A stretch of 64,000 bases of DNA from Chrysogorgia sp. JL179-B06 (GCA_035772405.1 JAYKKM010000043.1:2211001-2275000), one strand, 5' to 3'. Shown: positions 41,777-53,912, counted from the stretch's first letter. The notes: generated from the letters alone by a model not told the origin. Made by a program: numbers and translations.

Positions 41777-44700
41777 GTCGGACTGTGAAAACCCCACTGA
41801 CAAAAAGACAAGTCGAGGTTGGTGGGCGGACGCATAAGAGACTTGTTAGAACTGGTGCGACTCGAGGTAGCTACACAAATGCAGACGCTGTGAACCTACT
41901 AACAGATAGAGCGACCAACGTTCACGGCTTTTCTGGAGATCAAGAAACACAACCCACAGTTGAAGACCATAGTGACACGTCGTCGACGCAGCTGTTGGAT
42001 CGAGCACTGAGAGGGTTCACAAGGTCTTATGGAGTCGAGGTAATTGACGACAGAGACATCAATCAGGTAAGTGGTAGTAGAAGTGCTGTCACTAACCTTT
42101 TGAGACGTGAGCTGGGTGAGACCAACGGAATGAAAGTGGTGGAGACAGTCAAGGTCACTTTTGAGAAAGTTTTAGAACTCGATAAGACCACATACAAAAC
42201 TGCCTACTTTAACAGCGAAACGTTCGTCGTCATTAATGAGCATGACATCGAGGGTGTCGCCAATCGTGGGTCGGAGCAGATTTTGACGCGGATAGCTGGG
42301 TGGTTATCTGAGGGGTCTGGATGGACTATCGACAAAATAGATGCACATTACGTCAATATCGCTATTTACAGACCTTTGCATGGGAGTAGCTACATTACGC
42401 TGCCAAAGGAGTTGCGCAATAGTATGAAGGGCTTGGTAAACGTAAATAACGACGATGACAAACGAGTGTTTTAGATGGTGCCACCTCGCACATAAGTTTC
42501 CTGTTGGAAAACACTCTGATAGAACGTCGAAGTACGCTAGGCACGTCGGTGAGCTGAATTATGACGGAATTGACTTCCCAGTCACACTCAAAGACTACAA
42601 CAAGATCGAAAAGGCTAACGAAATTAGCATCAATGTTTTTTGGGTACGAAAATAAGCAGCCATTCCCTGTGTACGTTTCTAAGGAGGCGTATCTTGACCA
42701 TATGGACCTATTGTTGATAACTAACGACGCGGGCAACAAGCATTATGTGTACATTCGCGATTTTAACAAGTTCATGTACCGTCAGACAAAGTATAAGGCG
42801 AGAAAGCATTTTTGCAGGTATTGTTTGCAGTGTTTTAGTCGTGAGGACGTGCTTGAACGCCATGTGGAAGTATGTTTGGTCATTAATGGGAAGCAAGCTA
42901 TTAAAATGCCACAAAAAGGTGCGAAAGTGAAATACGAGAATTTTAGTAGGCAGCTAAACGTACCATTTGTGGTGTACGCAGACTTTGAGGCTATCACACA
43001 GAAGGTGCACACAACAACACCATCAAGCGAGTGTAGCTACACAAGTGCTTACCAGAGGCACGTTGACTGCGGTTATGGGTATAAATTAGTTTGTTGCTAC
43101 GACAACGAGTACAGTAAGCCAGTGAAAGTGTATCGCGGTGAAAACGCAGTCAACAAGTTCATTGGGGAGATGTTAGAAATTGTTGAGTATTGTAAAAAGA
43201 CATCTGAGAGCCACTTTAACAAAGAAATGATACTGACTGATGACGATAAGAAGAACTTTGACGAGGCTAAAAGTTGCCATATTTGCAGTGTTGAGTACAC
43301 TGGTGCTGACGTTAGAGTGAGAGACCACTGTCACGTGTCAGGTAAGTACAGAGGGTCCGCACATCGTGATTGTAACGTGAACTTTAAGTTGACTGATAAA
43401 ATACCTGTGATCTTTCATAACTTACGCGGTTACGATAGCCATTTCATTATGCAGGAGATTGGCAAGTTTGGTCAAGACATAAATGTGATACCAAACAACA
43501 TGGAGAAGTACATGGCGTTCATGCTTGGAAAAAACTTGGTGTTCTTGGACAGCTTTCAGTTCATGAGTAGCGGTCTAGACAACTTGGTGAGGAACCTACC
43601 AAGGGACGCTTTCAAATACACATCAGAAGTGTTTCACGACGAGGGTTTGGCACTCATGACAAGAAAGGGAGTCTATCCCTACGATTATATGGACTCCTTT
43701 GATAAATTCGACGAATGCGAGCTACCCTCCAAAAAGGACTTTTACAATATTCTGAATGACGAAGATATTACGGAAGAAATGCATGAGCGTGCTTGCGATG
43801 TGTGGGACTACTTCGACGTTGAAAACATGGGTGGGTATCACGACCTGTATTTGAAAAGCGATGTGCTCTTGCTCGCCGATGTTTTTGAGAACTTTAGAAA
43901 GACATGTCACCGTGAGTATAAACTAGACCCTTGCCATTATTTCACATCGCCTGGGTTGGCTTGGGATGCTATGCTGAAGATGACTGGAGTGGAGCTTGAG
44001 TTATTGTCCGACATCGACATGTTCCAGTTCGTAGAACTAGGTATGCGTGGTGGTGTGAGCTACATATGCAACAGACATGGCGTGGCGAATAATAAGCACA
44101 TGGAAGGGTATGACAAAGAGCAAGAGTCGAAGTATTTGATGTACCTTGACGCTAACAATTTGTACGGATGGGCAATGAGTCGAAGTCTACCTACGGGTGG
44201 CTTCAAGTGGTTGACTGAGAAAGAAATAGAAAAGGTTAATCTATGTGACTATCACAACAATAGTAAAAAAGGTTTACTGCTTGAAGTCGACTTGGAGTAC
44301 CCAACCCATTTGCATGACCTACACAACGATTACCCGTTGGCTCCTGAGAAGATGGAGATAAACCGTTGACATGTTGTCGGAGTACTGCACGAAAATCAAA
44401 AATAAGTTTAACGTGAGTGTTGGTGGTGTGAAGAAGCTGGTGACTAATTTGATGGACAAAAAAAAGTATGTGTGTCACTACGGAAATCTGCAGTTTGTAC
44501 ATGGGATCTTGGATTAAAAATCAATAAGATTCACAGGGTCCTACAGTTTGACCAGTCCAAGTGGTTAGGCAAGTACATTGACTTTAACACGGTCAAAAGA
44601 ACTGCGGCTAAGAACGCTTTTGAGAAGGACTTCTTCAAGTTGATGGAATAACAGTGTGTTCGGAAAAACGATGGAAAATTTGAGGAAGCGCGTGGACGTA

Positions 44701-45434
44701 AGATTAGTGACCACTGCGGAGAAATTTAAAAAGCTTGTCTCAAAGCCAACGTTTGTGTCTTGCAAGATATTTAGCGAGAACTTAGTTGCTGTCCACAAAG
44801 TTAAAGAAACGTTGACACTAAATAGACCTGCATATGTGGGTATGTGCATACTTGACTTGAGTAAAACGCTGATGTACAATTTTCACTACAATTATATTAT
44901 GAAAAAAGTACTCTAGCGACACCTGTAGATTGCACTTCACTGACACTGACAGTCTGTTGTACTCAATCGAGACTGACGACGTTTATTCCGACTTTATGAT
45001 GGAGTGCGAAAAGTTTGACAATAGTGACTACCCTGCAGACAGCCCATTCTTTTTTAGAGAGAATAAGAAAGTTATTGGGAAGATGAAGGATGAGTGCGCT
45101 GGAACGCCAATTATTGAGTTCGTTGGGTTGCGCAGTAAAATGTACAGCTATTTGAAAGAGGGTGGAGGTGGCGGGAAAACCGCTAAAGGTATTAGAAAAA
45201 ATATAATTAAAAAGGTAATCAGACACGAAGATTACAAAAGCGTGTTACTCGAGCAGAAACAATTGCGACACACAATGAAGACCATTAGAAGTGTCAAACA
45301 TCAGATTGGTAGTTATGAAATTAATAAAGTATCGCTATCCTGTTTTGATGATAAACGATACCTTTTAGAAAAATGGTATTGACTCCTACGCGTATGGTCA
45401 CAAAAACATTGAAGTGAGAGGCGACAAACGCTGA
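41773..45434 (+). pseudogene. polB: Protein-primed family B DNA polymerase, multiply interrupted
   Basis: About 3.66 kb carries the whole polymerase in successive frames. Segments in order are an N-terminal region (41,773-42,474), a short bridge (42,455-42,655), and a 602-codon stretch (42,561-44,369). That stretch has a CCHC finger (C85-C105), Exo I YADFEA (D141, E143), an Endo VII-like cysteine/histidine insert (C239-C271), Exo II HNLRGYD (N287, D292), Exo III YLKSDVLLLAD (430-440) and Pol motif A YLDANNLYGWAM (D530). Further pieces follow at 44,370-44,515, 44,516-44,650 and 44,656-44,916 (motif B region FGKTMENL). The last holds motif C HFTDTDS (44,930-45,382). About seven small frame changes break it, near 42,463, 42,640, 44,366, 44,505, 44,645, 44,905 and 45,370. 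It would replicate the element with a terminal protein primer. The stop lies inside the right inverted repeat. Confidence 0.92.
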
Positions 45435-46247
45435 AAATAGTGAACAAACGGACTAATCAATTATTAACAGGTGGCAATAACCTAATTTGCATAACAGGTG
45501 GCAATTTTATCACGCGTGAGACACTTTTACGATACACAAATTTGTAAAAATGTTGAAAAGTTTATTTTTCCTAAATGTAATTTGACAAATTTGTGAAAAT
45601 GTTGAAACGACACTTTCTATTTTTTAAATGTGATTTGACAAATTTGTGAAAATGTGATTTGACAAATTTGTGAAAATGTTGAAACGACACTTTCTATTTT
45701 TTAAATGCGGTTTGACAAATTTGTGAAAATGTTGAGACGGCACTTTCTATTTTTAAATGTGATTCGACAAAAAAAATGTGAAAATGTTGAAATGACACTC
45801 TCTATTTTTTAATATGTGAGAGTGGGCTCGTACCACATTTTATTTTTTAACACGCGAAAATGTTGAAACGACACTCTATTTTTCCTAAATGTAATTTGAC
45901 ATAAATTTGTGAGAATTTTGAAACGACTATTTTTAAATGTGGCTGAAATGGTGTTAAATTTAGCGAGAGTCGCGATTTAGTATAAATTTGGTATTGTTTC
46001 GCTAGTCTCGCATGTGTTTGACACCAATTTAGTAGAAAACGTGCGAAGGGTGTCTAGATTGACTAACGATCGTTGTAGTAGTATAGCAACTAGGGTTGCG
46101 AGCTTATTCGGTGTCAACCGTAAAATATAACACCAAAACATCACCAAATTTGTCGAGTCGCGACTTGGCAAATTTGGTGATGTTTTTTTGGTGTTATATT
46201 TTACGGTTGACACCGATTGGGCTCGCAGCCCTAGTTGCTATACTACT
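45418..46247. repeat. Polinton right terminal inverted repeat
   Basis: About 830 bp, complement of 28,543-29,374, nearly identical, including the ~57-60 bp tandem units. It ends CCCTAGTTGCTATACTACT. High identity implies recent insertion or ongoing homogenisation. Confidence 0.93.
46077..46247. repeat. Terminal palindrome of the right Polinton end
   Basis: Mirror of 28,543-28,713: the outermost 171 bp folds on itself about GTCGCGAC, with the terminal 19-mer at both edges. Confidence 0.85.
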
Positions 46248-46253
46248 ACCATC
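46248..46253. repeat. Polinton target site duplication, right (ACCATC)
   Basis: Identical to 28,537-28,542. Confidence 0.9.
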
Positions 46254-46800
46254 AATGGTAACTCTTTGCATTCTATTATCCAAGAAGCTAATAAGCCAAT
46301 TCTTAATGTAAGGATTTATATCGATGTTCTGAATCGAATGCTTTGCTGAAATCAAAGGAAATAACTCTCACGAAATCAGCTTCATTATCCAACCATTTAA
46401 GCCAAGTATGTTGGCACTTAAGAAGGGCCATAGTAGAGTTATGGCCCTTACGAAAGGCAAATTGATCTAAATCTATATAGTTATTGCAAGGAATAGCTAG
46501 TTCATGTTTGTAAACTAATCGTTCGAAGAGGCGCATTATAATATCAGTCAAGGATATAGGTCTTAGTTGATTGCTGGAAGTCAACGGCGACTCTTTGGGC
46601 AAAGGCTTGATGTTAGCCAATTTTCAAATGGAAGGAACGGTGTGCTGCTGCAGTGAGCTGTTGAAAAATGTCCGTAATAACTGGGGCAAGATCATAAGCG
46701 AAATCCCGGAAAAGCCAGTAAGGCAGATCATCAGGGCCACATGCAGTCCTTTTAAGCTTGGTAAGAAACTGTGTGACGTCATGTAGTTGTAACACAGGTC
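46254..46800 (-). pseudogene. 5' half of the non-LTR retrotransposon split by the Polinton
   Basis: Minus-strand blocks in order are CGPDDLPYWLFRDFAYDLAP (46,795-46,613 frame), LRPISLTDIIMRLFERLV, FAFRKGHNSTMALLK and VISFDFSKAFDS (46,620-46,303 frame), then a WLISFLDNRMQRV-like block running into the insertion point. These are polymerase fingers and palm motifs 1 to A. The remaining palm (VPQG and YADD) is at the other side of the Polinton. The 5' end is truncated near 46,800, where unrelated sequence begins, as is usual for LINE copies. Confidence 0.78.
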
Positions 46801-47394
46801 AGTGGCGTAACTACTAGGGGCTCTCCCCGGCCAGAGCCGGGGGCCCTTGTGTTGGAGGTTTCCAAGGGGGCCCTTGGCCAAGATCTTAACAAAAAATAAT
46901 TTATACGAATATACGGATTACGGCATGCGCATTCTATTTGAGAATGTAGTAGCTTTTGCCTGTTGTTAGAAAGTAGAAACAAGTTTAATTTGTCTTGAAC
47001 AGTATCAAAGTTTTACAAAACGACTGGAAGCGTAATAGATTATATTATATTATTATAAAGTAATAGATGCAGTAAGTTTCAAAAATCCGCTGTCAAGACG
47101 ATGCGTGGGCTCGCTCGTTTCCTCGTGCTATTTTGCAAGAATGAAGCAGTATGAGAACGAAGTGTTTTGTTAATGAATAAATAAAGCTGCTTTTTTCGGC
47201 GTGCACAGGAGTATCTTTTAATGTACTGTAGTTACGTGTATGTTCAGATTTGTTATTTGTTTATACTTGTTAGTATAATCTTCAAATTTGACGTCTACGA
47301 CTACGGACTACAACCTATCACTACAAGTGCTTTGCTCCATAGTTCTTATAATTAGATCAACAAGATGCGGTTTACAAATATAAGCCAGGGCCTT
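46801..47394. other. Spacer with a hAT-like end
   Basis: CAGTGGCGTAACTACTAGG at about 46,800 resembles the hAT terminal repeat at 20,031. It is followed by a GC-rich CCGGCC..GGGGGCCC hairpin. No transposase and no other gene are seen to 47,394. Confidence 0.4.
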
Positions 47395-48193
47395 TTTTAA
47401 GGATTTTCCCTGATGAAACGAAAATTAAGTTTGTTTTATTTGAAAGAACTTTTATAATAATGAAGAATATTAATTTACAGTTCTTTAATATTTCACTTGG
47501 TTCTTGAGATATTTAGACTTATGTGATATTCAAATGAGATAGCTATGACGTCAAGGGTTTGCAATACATTTTAACATATTGGAAAATCGTGTATATCTTT
47601 AAGATTATTAAACGAAATCACCTGAAACTTTGCATGTGGATACAAACCACTAAACTGAAGAACATCGTTCAAGTTTCAATGTTGCAATAGTAATAATATA
47701 GTTCCCAGACCTCTAAGTCTCTTTGTCAAAAATCTTTGTTTTCTGACATAGCTATGTGTTGCACCAAAGTTAAACTTCAGTTTCGAATTGGTTAAGTCAG
47801 TGAAAATCTGCTCAACCAGTACCAACCCGCAAATGTTTGGGACGGAAGAGAAAACAAATAATTTTATTTTAGAAATCAAGATGTCTGAAAACTAATTTGT
47901 TACCATGGCGACCATAAAACTAGAACGATGTTCTCCAGTTTAGGTGTCTGTATCCACATGCAATGTTTCAAGTGATTTCCTGTAATAATCTTAAAGATAT
48001 ACACGATTTTCCAATATGTTAAAATGTATTGCAAACCCCTTGACGTCATAGCTATCTCATTTGAATATCACATAAGTCTAAATATCTCAAGAACCAAGTG
48101 AAATATGAAAGAGCTGTAAATTAATATTCTTCATTATTTTAAAAGTTCTTTCAAATAAAACAAACTTAATTTTCGTTTCATAGGCACTTTAAG
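47395..48193. mobile_element. Palindromic element related to MITE family 1
   Basis: Arms of about 240 bp (47,414-47,650 and 47,945-48,190) are near-perfect complements, with blocks GACGTCAAGGGTTTGCAATAC and ATGTGATATTCAAATGAGAT (20 bases each at most shown). The overall plan and the GGCACTTTAAG right end recall family 1, but the sequence is divergent and longer. Non-coding. Confidence 0.7.
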
Positions 48194-48504
48194 TATTTAC
48201 ACTGCTCGTAATATTTGAAAATTGTGCAAAATGTCGCCAACGGCTCGTGCAATTTTGGCACAATGTTCAAATATCACCCGCAGTGTAAATCCTTAATTGC
48301 ACTCGCTATCATATGATTACCTATATTAATAATCTTTAACGATTTCTGATAAAACTTTCTTAATATTATCATCTAATGAAGTGTCATTTCCATGCCTCGT
48401 AAAAATGGTTAACTATTCACAGGAAGTGACGTCAACCCAGGAACACGCAAAGTTGTTGCACAGTGATTCAACAGTTAAATACGAAGAGAGTTTGCTTTGA
48501 ACTT
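48194..48504. other. Spacer, no gene seen
   Basis: AT-rich with one small inverted pair (ATATTTGAAAATTGTGC / GCACAATGTTCAAATAT near 48,211-48,275). Confidence 0.5.
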
Positions 48505-48508
48505 TAAG

Positions 48509-49158
48509 GGTGTTCGGACGTATTCCGTTGCCAGACAAACGGTTGCTAAGGACAGGTCATTTAGCGGCCCAATATACTCCGTAAGTGGACAATAAATTCA
48601 AGGTATAACCAAGATATTTTGGCAAACTTCTTTCGTCTGTTGACGTAACTTGATGACGTCACATGACGTCATCGACAAACACAAAAACTATAATTTTCGT
48701 AATTTTTGACATTATGCTACAGTTATGTGTCATGTAAACCTAAATTACTTCCTACAAAAAAGTACGTATGGGTTTGTTGATAAATAAAATAAAAATGAAA
48801 TTATCAATATTGTATTGTGTTTATTAATTCACCTTAAAAATTCTATATGCCGGCTACTTTTAAAAATTCTTAAAATCCATACGTACTTTTTGAAGATAAC
48901 AGTGCAGATTCTAATCGCTTGTGAAAAATTAATTTTACTTAAAAATCTTCGATGATTGTAGTAATTTCCGATTTTCGGTAACTTCATGATGACGTCATCA
49001 AATGGCATTACCTAACGAAATAGTTTTGCCCACATACACCACATACAGACTGTCTTGATGGATTCTTAAATCTGTGAAATCTTATGGCAAATTTGTCAAT
49101 TCTAAGCTTCCTTAGCATCGCATATAAGGTCTGCAAATATAAATACGTCCAAACACCC
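48509..49158. mobile_element. piggyBac-like MITE with TTAA duplications, second family
   Basis: TIRs GGGTGTTCGGACGTATT and AATACGTCCAAACACCC are flanked by TTAA at 48,505-48,508 and 49,159-49,162. An internal inverted pair around AAAGTACGTATGG. 650 bp, non-coding. Confidence 0.7.
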
Positions 49159-49162
49159 TTAA

Positions 49163-49644
49163 CGCAGTCAACGCGTGCCTCACAGCGAAGATACAGAGAA
49201 GATCGAGGGGAAAGATTCGTTCAATCGTAATCAACAAAAAGTTAGTGATTTTAATAGATCTTCATCGCAGAAAATAAAAAAATGCTGTTTTTTTTGAGAG
49301 TGCTGAAATTTTAACTTAGTTTTCTGGCGGTTTTTCGGGAGTCAAATTAAAAATCAAAAGATTGGGAAACACGAAGAAAGATAAACACACACTTTCACAA
49401 GATCACAGTAAAATCATAAGATAATCTTTATTGGTAGAAACCCATGTAAAAACCCGAATCAGTAAAACAGCGCAATCACACAGCTCTAGGTATTTTTATA
49501 TTAATCACCACCCACTCGTGATCCCTTCATCCATACATCTCATCACTCATCGATATCCAAATATTTCAAACACACGCCCTAGTAATTTAAAGTTTCCAAC
49601 ACTCGTGCTCATTCTACCGCGGTTGAATGCTTTTGTGGGTCGTT
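49163..49644. other. Spacer, no gene seen
   Basis: No coding frame with recognisable content. The 80-codon frame at 49,431-49,673 is low-complexity and runs into the foldback that follows. Confidence 0.45.
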
Positions 49645-49883
49645 GTAGTCTTGAGAAAGACTATTGTTGGTGACTCACGTTTCGACGACCGCAGCGGCGG
49701 TCATCTTCAGAGTCAAGTATAGCGTGTTTGTCAGGGTTTGCCTATATATCTGGTTCATTACGTCGTTTGTTTGTGAATGAACCAGACGTATATATAGGCA
49801 AACCCTGACAAACACGCATTACTTGACTAAGGCCGTCGAAACGTCAGTCACCAACAACAGTGTTTCTCAAGACTACAACAACC
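49645..49883. repeat. PLE-derived foldback
   Basis: Arms share TTGTAGTCTTGAGAAA, GGCAAACCCTGACAAACACG and their complements. The left arm carries CATCTTCAGAG and TTTCGACGACCGC (minus-strand CTGAAGATGA..GAAACG type of PLE end), part of which is deleted in the right arm. No coding sequence. Confidence 0.55.
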
Positions 49884-49940
49884 TGGACGATAGGTTCAAA
49901 CCATTTACTGCAAGACGTGATATAATTTACAAATTCGTTT

Positions 49941-50421
49941 AAATTGCCTATGCAATGAAAAATTCAGTTGTAAAATAACTTTTTTGTTTGAAAGAACTCT
50001 TGAAACTATAAAGACTAACCATTTACAACTTTTCCATATCTCACTTCACTCTTGAGATATTAAGATTTGTTTAATATGTAAATAATCATACTTATGACAT
50101 CACACTGCATAATAACGTGTATTGAAAACGCATATATCATTGCGATTATGTAATGAAATCACTTGAAATGCAGGTGCATGTGCGTCGATGTATCCAATGA
50201 CATCAAATATGCAAATCATCAAACGATTCCATGTGATAATGGTAAAGATGTGCAGAATTTTTCAATAAGCATTATGCGTTGTGATGTCATAAGTATATGT
50301 GAAGTGAGATATCAAGTGAGATATGAAAAAAGTTGTAAATGGTTAGTCTTTATAGTTTCTAGAGTTCTTTCAAACAAAAGAGTTATTTTATAACGGAATT
50401 TTTCATTGCATAGGCAATTTA
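49941..50421. mobile_element. Palindromic MITE, family 1, copy D
   Basis: Ends TTAAATTGCCTATGCAATG and CATTGCATAGGCAATTTAA, the most symmetric termini of the family, with the same internal blocks as copies A-C. Confidence 0.8.
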
Positions 50422-50559
50422 AGCACAGTAAAAAGCGAGGGCGCTCTGACGAAAATGGCGGAAAGTGAGGAGTCCTTCCATTCTTGAGAATAGCAGATAT
50501 TAATAGGGAAGTAGAAGAACAGAGTGTTATGAAAATAGAATAAATAATCGCGTAAGACA

Positions 50560-50670
50560 AAATAAGCCAATCAGGTGCGAGAAACAATAACAAATAATGA
50601 GATGTAAAAATAGGAAAGTCATTTGCTATTTTTACCGACAATCAGCAAACAGAGGATACAAAGGGATGTT
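50560..50670 (-). repeat. PLE 3' non-coding remnant
   Basis: ACAAATAATGAGATG, AAGTCATTTGCTATTTTTAC and CAGCAAACAGAGG match the region 9236-9305 of the left PLE copy in the same orientation. No coding part is attached. Confidence 0.5.
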
Positions 50671-51402
50671 AATGAGTGGAAGGTGAAATAAAGAAATACC
50701 ATGTTTGCCTGAATTTCTTCTGTTCTTACACGTCCATTAACAACAATGATTATACCCTCACATATAATCCACCAATCAACTGTCTCTATTAGCGTCACGT
50801 GGTAGCCCAATATTTTACAATGTAGGATAGCTACATATTGGGCAGCAACCTTTTGACTGATCACGTGCGAAGAAACATCTTTGTGTTAAGATATTTTGTT
50901 CGATATGATAAAACACCTATTGGATTCATCTTCGCCCAATATTACAAAATATTTAATTTTCGATTTGCAATATTAGGCTCGACCTTTGGTCTAGCCCAAT
51001 GTTGAATTCTCGACTTAAATATTTTGCCATATTGGGCTCTGATGAAGCCAATAAGTTATGGGGTATAACTCTTCCACGAACGTTGAGGGAGGCCGAGTCA
51101 GCGATATGTCAGCGGTTCCTCATAAAAATGTTCATCAGATACTCCAGTAAGAGAACAGCTAACTGCACTGGCGAAGCCATTAAACCAAATTGGCGTTAAT
51201 CTTGACATTTTCTCTTCGGGTTAATTGTAAGAAAATGTGCATGCATTATGTATCATGCAGATAAAAATTAAAAAATATTTTCAAAATCAAATATCACAAG
51301 TAGTGTATAGACACTTGAATTACTGATACATGACAAAATTTCTCAATTTCTACATAGCCATTTTTGAAAACGGCAGTCCTTCCAGTCATAACCTTGAGGT
51401 CG
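50671..51402. other. Spacer, no gene seen
   Basis: Short inverted repeats around AGCCCAATATT / AATATTGGGC are scattered between 50,800 and 51,040. No coding content recognised. Confidence 0.45.
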
Positions 51403-51643
51403 TGGCTCTTTAGTATACCCAAAAGGTCGAAATGTGGAGAGCGGATTGTAACCAACCCCAAAACAACAAATGTCCTAACCCTAACCCCCCGCCTAACGAG
51501 TTTTTTCGAGAACACGGCCAGGGGGTTATGGCTAGAAAACTCGTTAGGTGGGGGGTCGTAATCTTTGTTGTTTTGGGGTTGGTCACAGTCCTCTCACCAC
51601 ATTTCGACCTTTTGGGTATACTAAAGAGCCACGACCATAACCT
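51403..51643. mobile_element. Foldback element
   Basis: Arms GGTCGTGGCTCTTTAGTATA and complement, with inner matched blocks CCAACCCCAAAACAACAAA and CCTAACGAGTTTT. The left arm holds CCTAACCCTAACCCCC, a chance telomere-like pair. Non-coding. Confidence 0.75.
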
Positions 51644-51771
51644 TGATAACCACTCACATTGCAAGTACCCAGTGTACAGTCATTTGACTCATTTGTACAT
51701 CATGTTTTTGCATTCTATCTCCATTTTATGACAAATGAAACAAAATTTTATACATTTATTTAATCCACTCC

Positions 51772-52104
51772 TGCCTGAGGGCCGTTTATTTAACAATTAT
51801 TCACCGAAGGCGAGGTGAATATCGGTGAATAAAAACCGAGACGAAGTCGAGGTTTTTATTCACCGATATTCACTGAGCCTGAGGTGAATAATTGTTTTAG
51901 TATAAATACACATTCTTCCACTCTTAGGAACAGCATTTCCTTCAAAAATACTAGTTTCTTGACTTTTTTCTCCTGTCACTTTGACAAATCGGCTGGCGGC
52001 CATCTTGAAAAAAACGCTGGAGGTGATTATCGAGAAATAATCCGAGGTAGCTCGACCAATCAGCGCACGCGATTTCTATAATCACCTAATGTATTTATAC
52101 TAAA
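51772..52104. mobile_element. Two adjoining palindromic MITEs
   Basis: 51,805-51,893 folds about AAAACCGAGACGAAG, with TTATTCACCGATATTCAC arms. 51,895-52,104 has TTTAGTATAAATACA ends and no coding content. Confidence 0.65.
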
Positions 52105-52427
52105 CTGTAATATTACTCTGGTCTAAAATCTAAATCTCCCTCCCTATGTAATAGAGATGCGTTATGTAATTCTAAACATCATCAACGATCCTTTATAGTT
52201 CCAGTTATCGTACTAAATTTGTAGTTATACGGCAATTTGTATTTTTTAAATGTATCCTATCTTGGCAAGAAATATTCTCCTCCTGGAGTATCTGATTTTG
52301 TTTTCAAGAACTTTTATGTGAAACCGCTGATATATTGCTGACTCGGCCTCCCTCAACGTCCGTGATAGTCTGGTAGAGTTATACCCATAAGTTTAATATA
52401 ATACACCTCATTAAAATGAATTTCCGC
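52105..52427. other. Spacer, no gene seen
   Basis: AT-rich with no coding frame. Matches by eye parts of 51,060-51,170 in inverse orientation (GCTGACTCGGCCTCCCTCAA). Confidence 0.4.
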
Positions 52428-53533
52428 TAAGGGACCGCTTATTATTTATGGTATGGGTGGGGGCCGAAGAGAAATATATTTGGTGCTGAAAAAAAATTTA
52501 CCCAACCAAATTAAGATCAGAATTGTAATCGTCCCAACCATTTATGGGTAAAGAAAATCTTTTACCCAACCCAAGAAGAAAAAAGTTAGATAAAGCCCAA
52601 TTGCCAACATATCGTCGATACAAGTTTTAATAACAAACCCAAATAGATATACAGACAGATCCTACTGTAACTTTCAGATTATTATCTCGCTATATTGAAC
52701 AGGAATCCAAGGAAAACAAGCAGAGGAATACAATGACAAAAGCTAATGTGCAATTCCAATTTTAAATGATGAACTCAGCGCTCGAAATAACTTTCCCAAA
52801 GTTCCCGATCATGGTGATCGCCAGTCATGATTTTCCGTCGATCAAATGAAAATCTGGCCGATCGGGACAAAGCACGAATTCAGATAAAACTCACAGGCAG
52901 CTAACTACAAATTCTCATTATGCGACTACATTTAACATATAACACTTTTAAACTGGCAAATTATCAGTATTTCATGTTGTCACGCCTAACCGTGCCAATC
53001 ATAATTAGTTCAATTACTGTGATTGGTCAGGAAACAACGAGAAATGAGAAGTAATGAAAACAACAAAATCTCCATTGTTTGAATTGATTTTTAAAATTTC
53101 AAAGACTCCATTGTTTCGAGGGGGAGGGGCTTCTCCTTTTATGCGAGCACTGAAACGTTCGTGGTCAGCGGTTCGGATTGCAGATTGTGCAAGTACTTCA
53201 TGCGAATAGTGAGAAAAGTATTCGTGCCGTTTCCTATCTTAGTTTACGCTAAACAAATGATTTTCGCGTGTTTCTGACTGTGTTTCATTTGTCTTTTAAC
53301 TGTATGGTCCAATATATTTCTTGCCGATCAAGATGATCGCCAACCCTGCTTTTCCACCGATCATAAACAATTTCTTGCCGATCATTAATCGGCGCTTATT
53401 TTGAACTCTTAATTTTTTATGTAAATGGTCGTAAAAATGTTGCTACCCAACCCTTCAGAGAAGTGATCTTTTTACCTAACCATTTTCTCTTCGCCCCCCC
53501 CCACCCCGGCCATAAATAATGACTGGTCCCTAA
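52428..53533. mobile_element. Non-autonomous DNA transposon with ~25-bp TIRs
   Basis: TIRs TAAGGGACCGCTTATTATTT and AAATAATGACTGGTCCCTAA, with adjoining purine-rich/pyrimidine-rich complements (GGTGGGGGCCGAAGAG / CTCTTCGCCCCCCC). The 1.1 kb interior is non-coding, with GCCGATC repeats. Confidence 0.65.
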
Positions 53534-53711
53534 TACAACCCCGACGACGTCAAACCGGGTCGTATTATTTCTAGGATACCTCGTCAGAAATTTCAGTAAA
53601 CATGGTAATATAAGGGAATACCATAAAAAGAGGTGTATTAGCTACGAAACCTCATCGAGCGGGAGGTTTAATAGCTAATACACTTCGTTTTATGGTATTA
53701 TATGTATTTAT
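53534..53711. repeat. Short palindromic block
   Basis: Inverted pairs TACCATAAAA..TTTTATGGTA and GTATTAGCTA..TAGCTAATAC before the TA tract. Confidence 0.5.

Positions 53712-53912
<201 letters not shown>

Larger units (their letters stand above)
28543..46247. mobile_element. Polinton/Maverick (virus-like DNA transposon), full length
   Basis: 17,705 bp bounded by ~830-bp terminal inverted repeats that begin AGTAGTATAGCAACTAGGG, with a 6-bp ACCATC duplication on each side. It encodes the Polinton hallmarks: protein-primed family B DNA polymerase, retroviral-like integrase with chromodomain, packaging ATPase and probable jelly-roll capsid proteins. I did not find a convincing Ulp1/adenain-like maturation protease. 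Accessory genes are thymidine kinase, a BRO-N/nuclease/zinc-finger protein and two proteins with myristoylation signals. It could be classed as an adintovirus-type endogenous virus. Confidence 0.93.

Noticed and set aside
49675..49720. Hammerhead ribozyme in the CTGAAGATGA..GAAACG block
   Set aside because: The CTGATGA core is broken by an insertion and stem I has no clear pairing; treated as a PLE-type end only.
51475..51490. Interstitial telomere from CCTAACCCTAACCCCC
   Set aside because: Only two CCCTAA units, inside a foldback arm; too short to mean anything.
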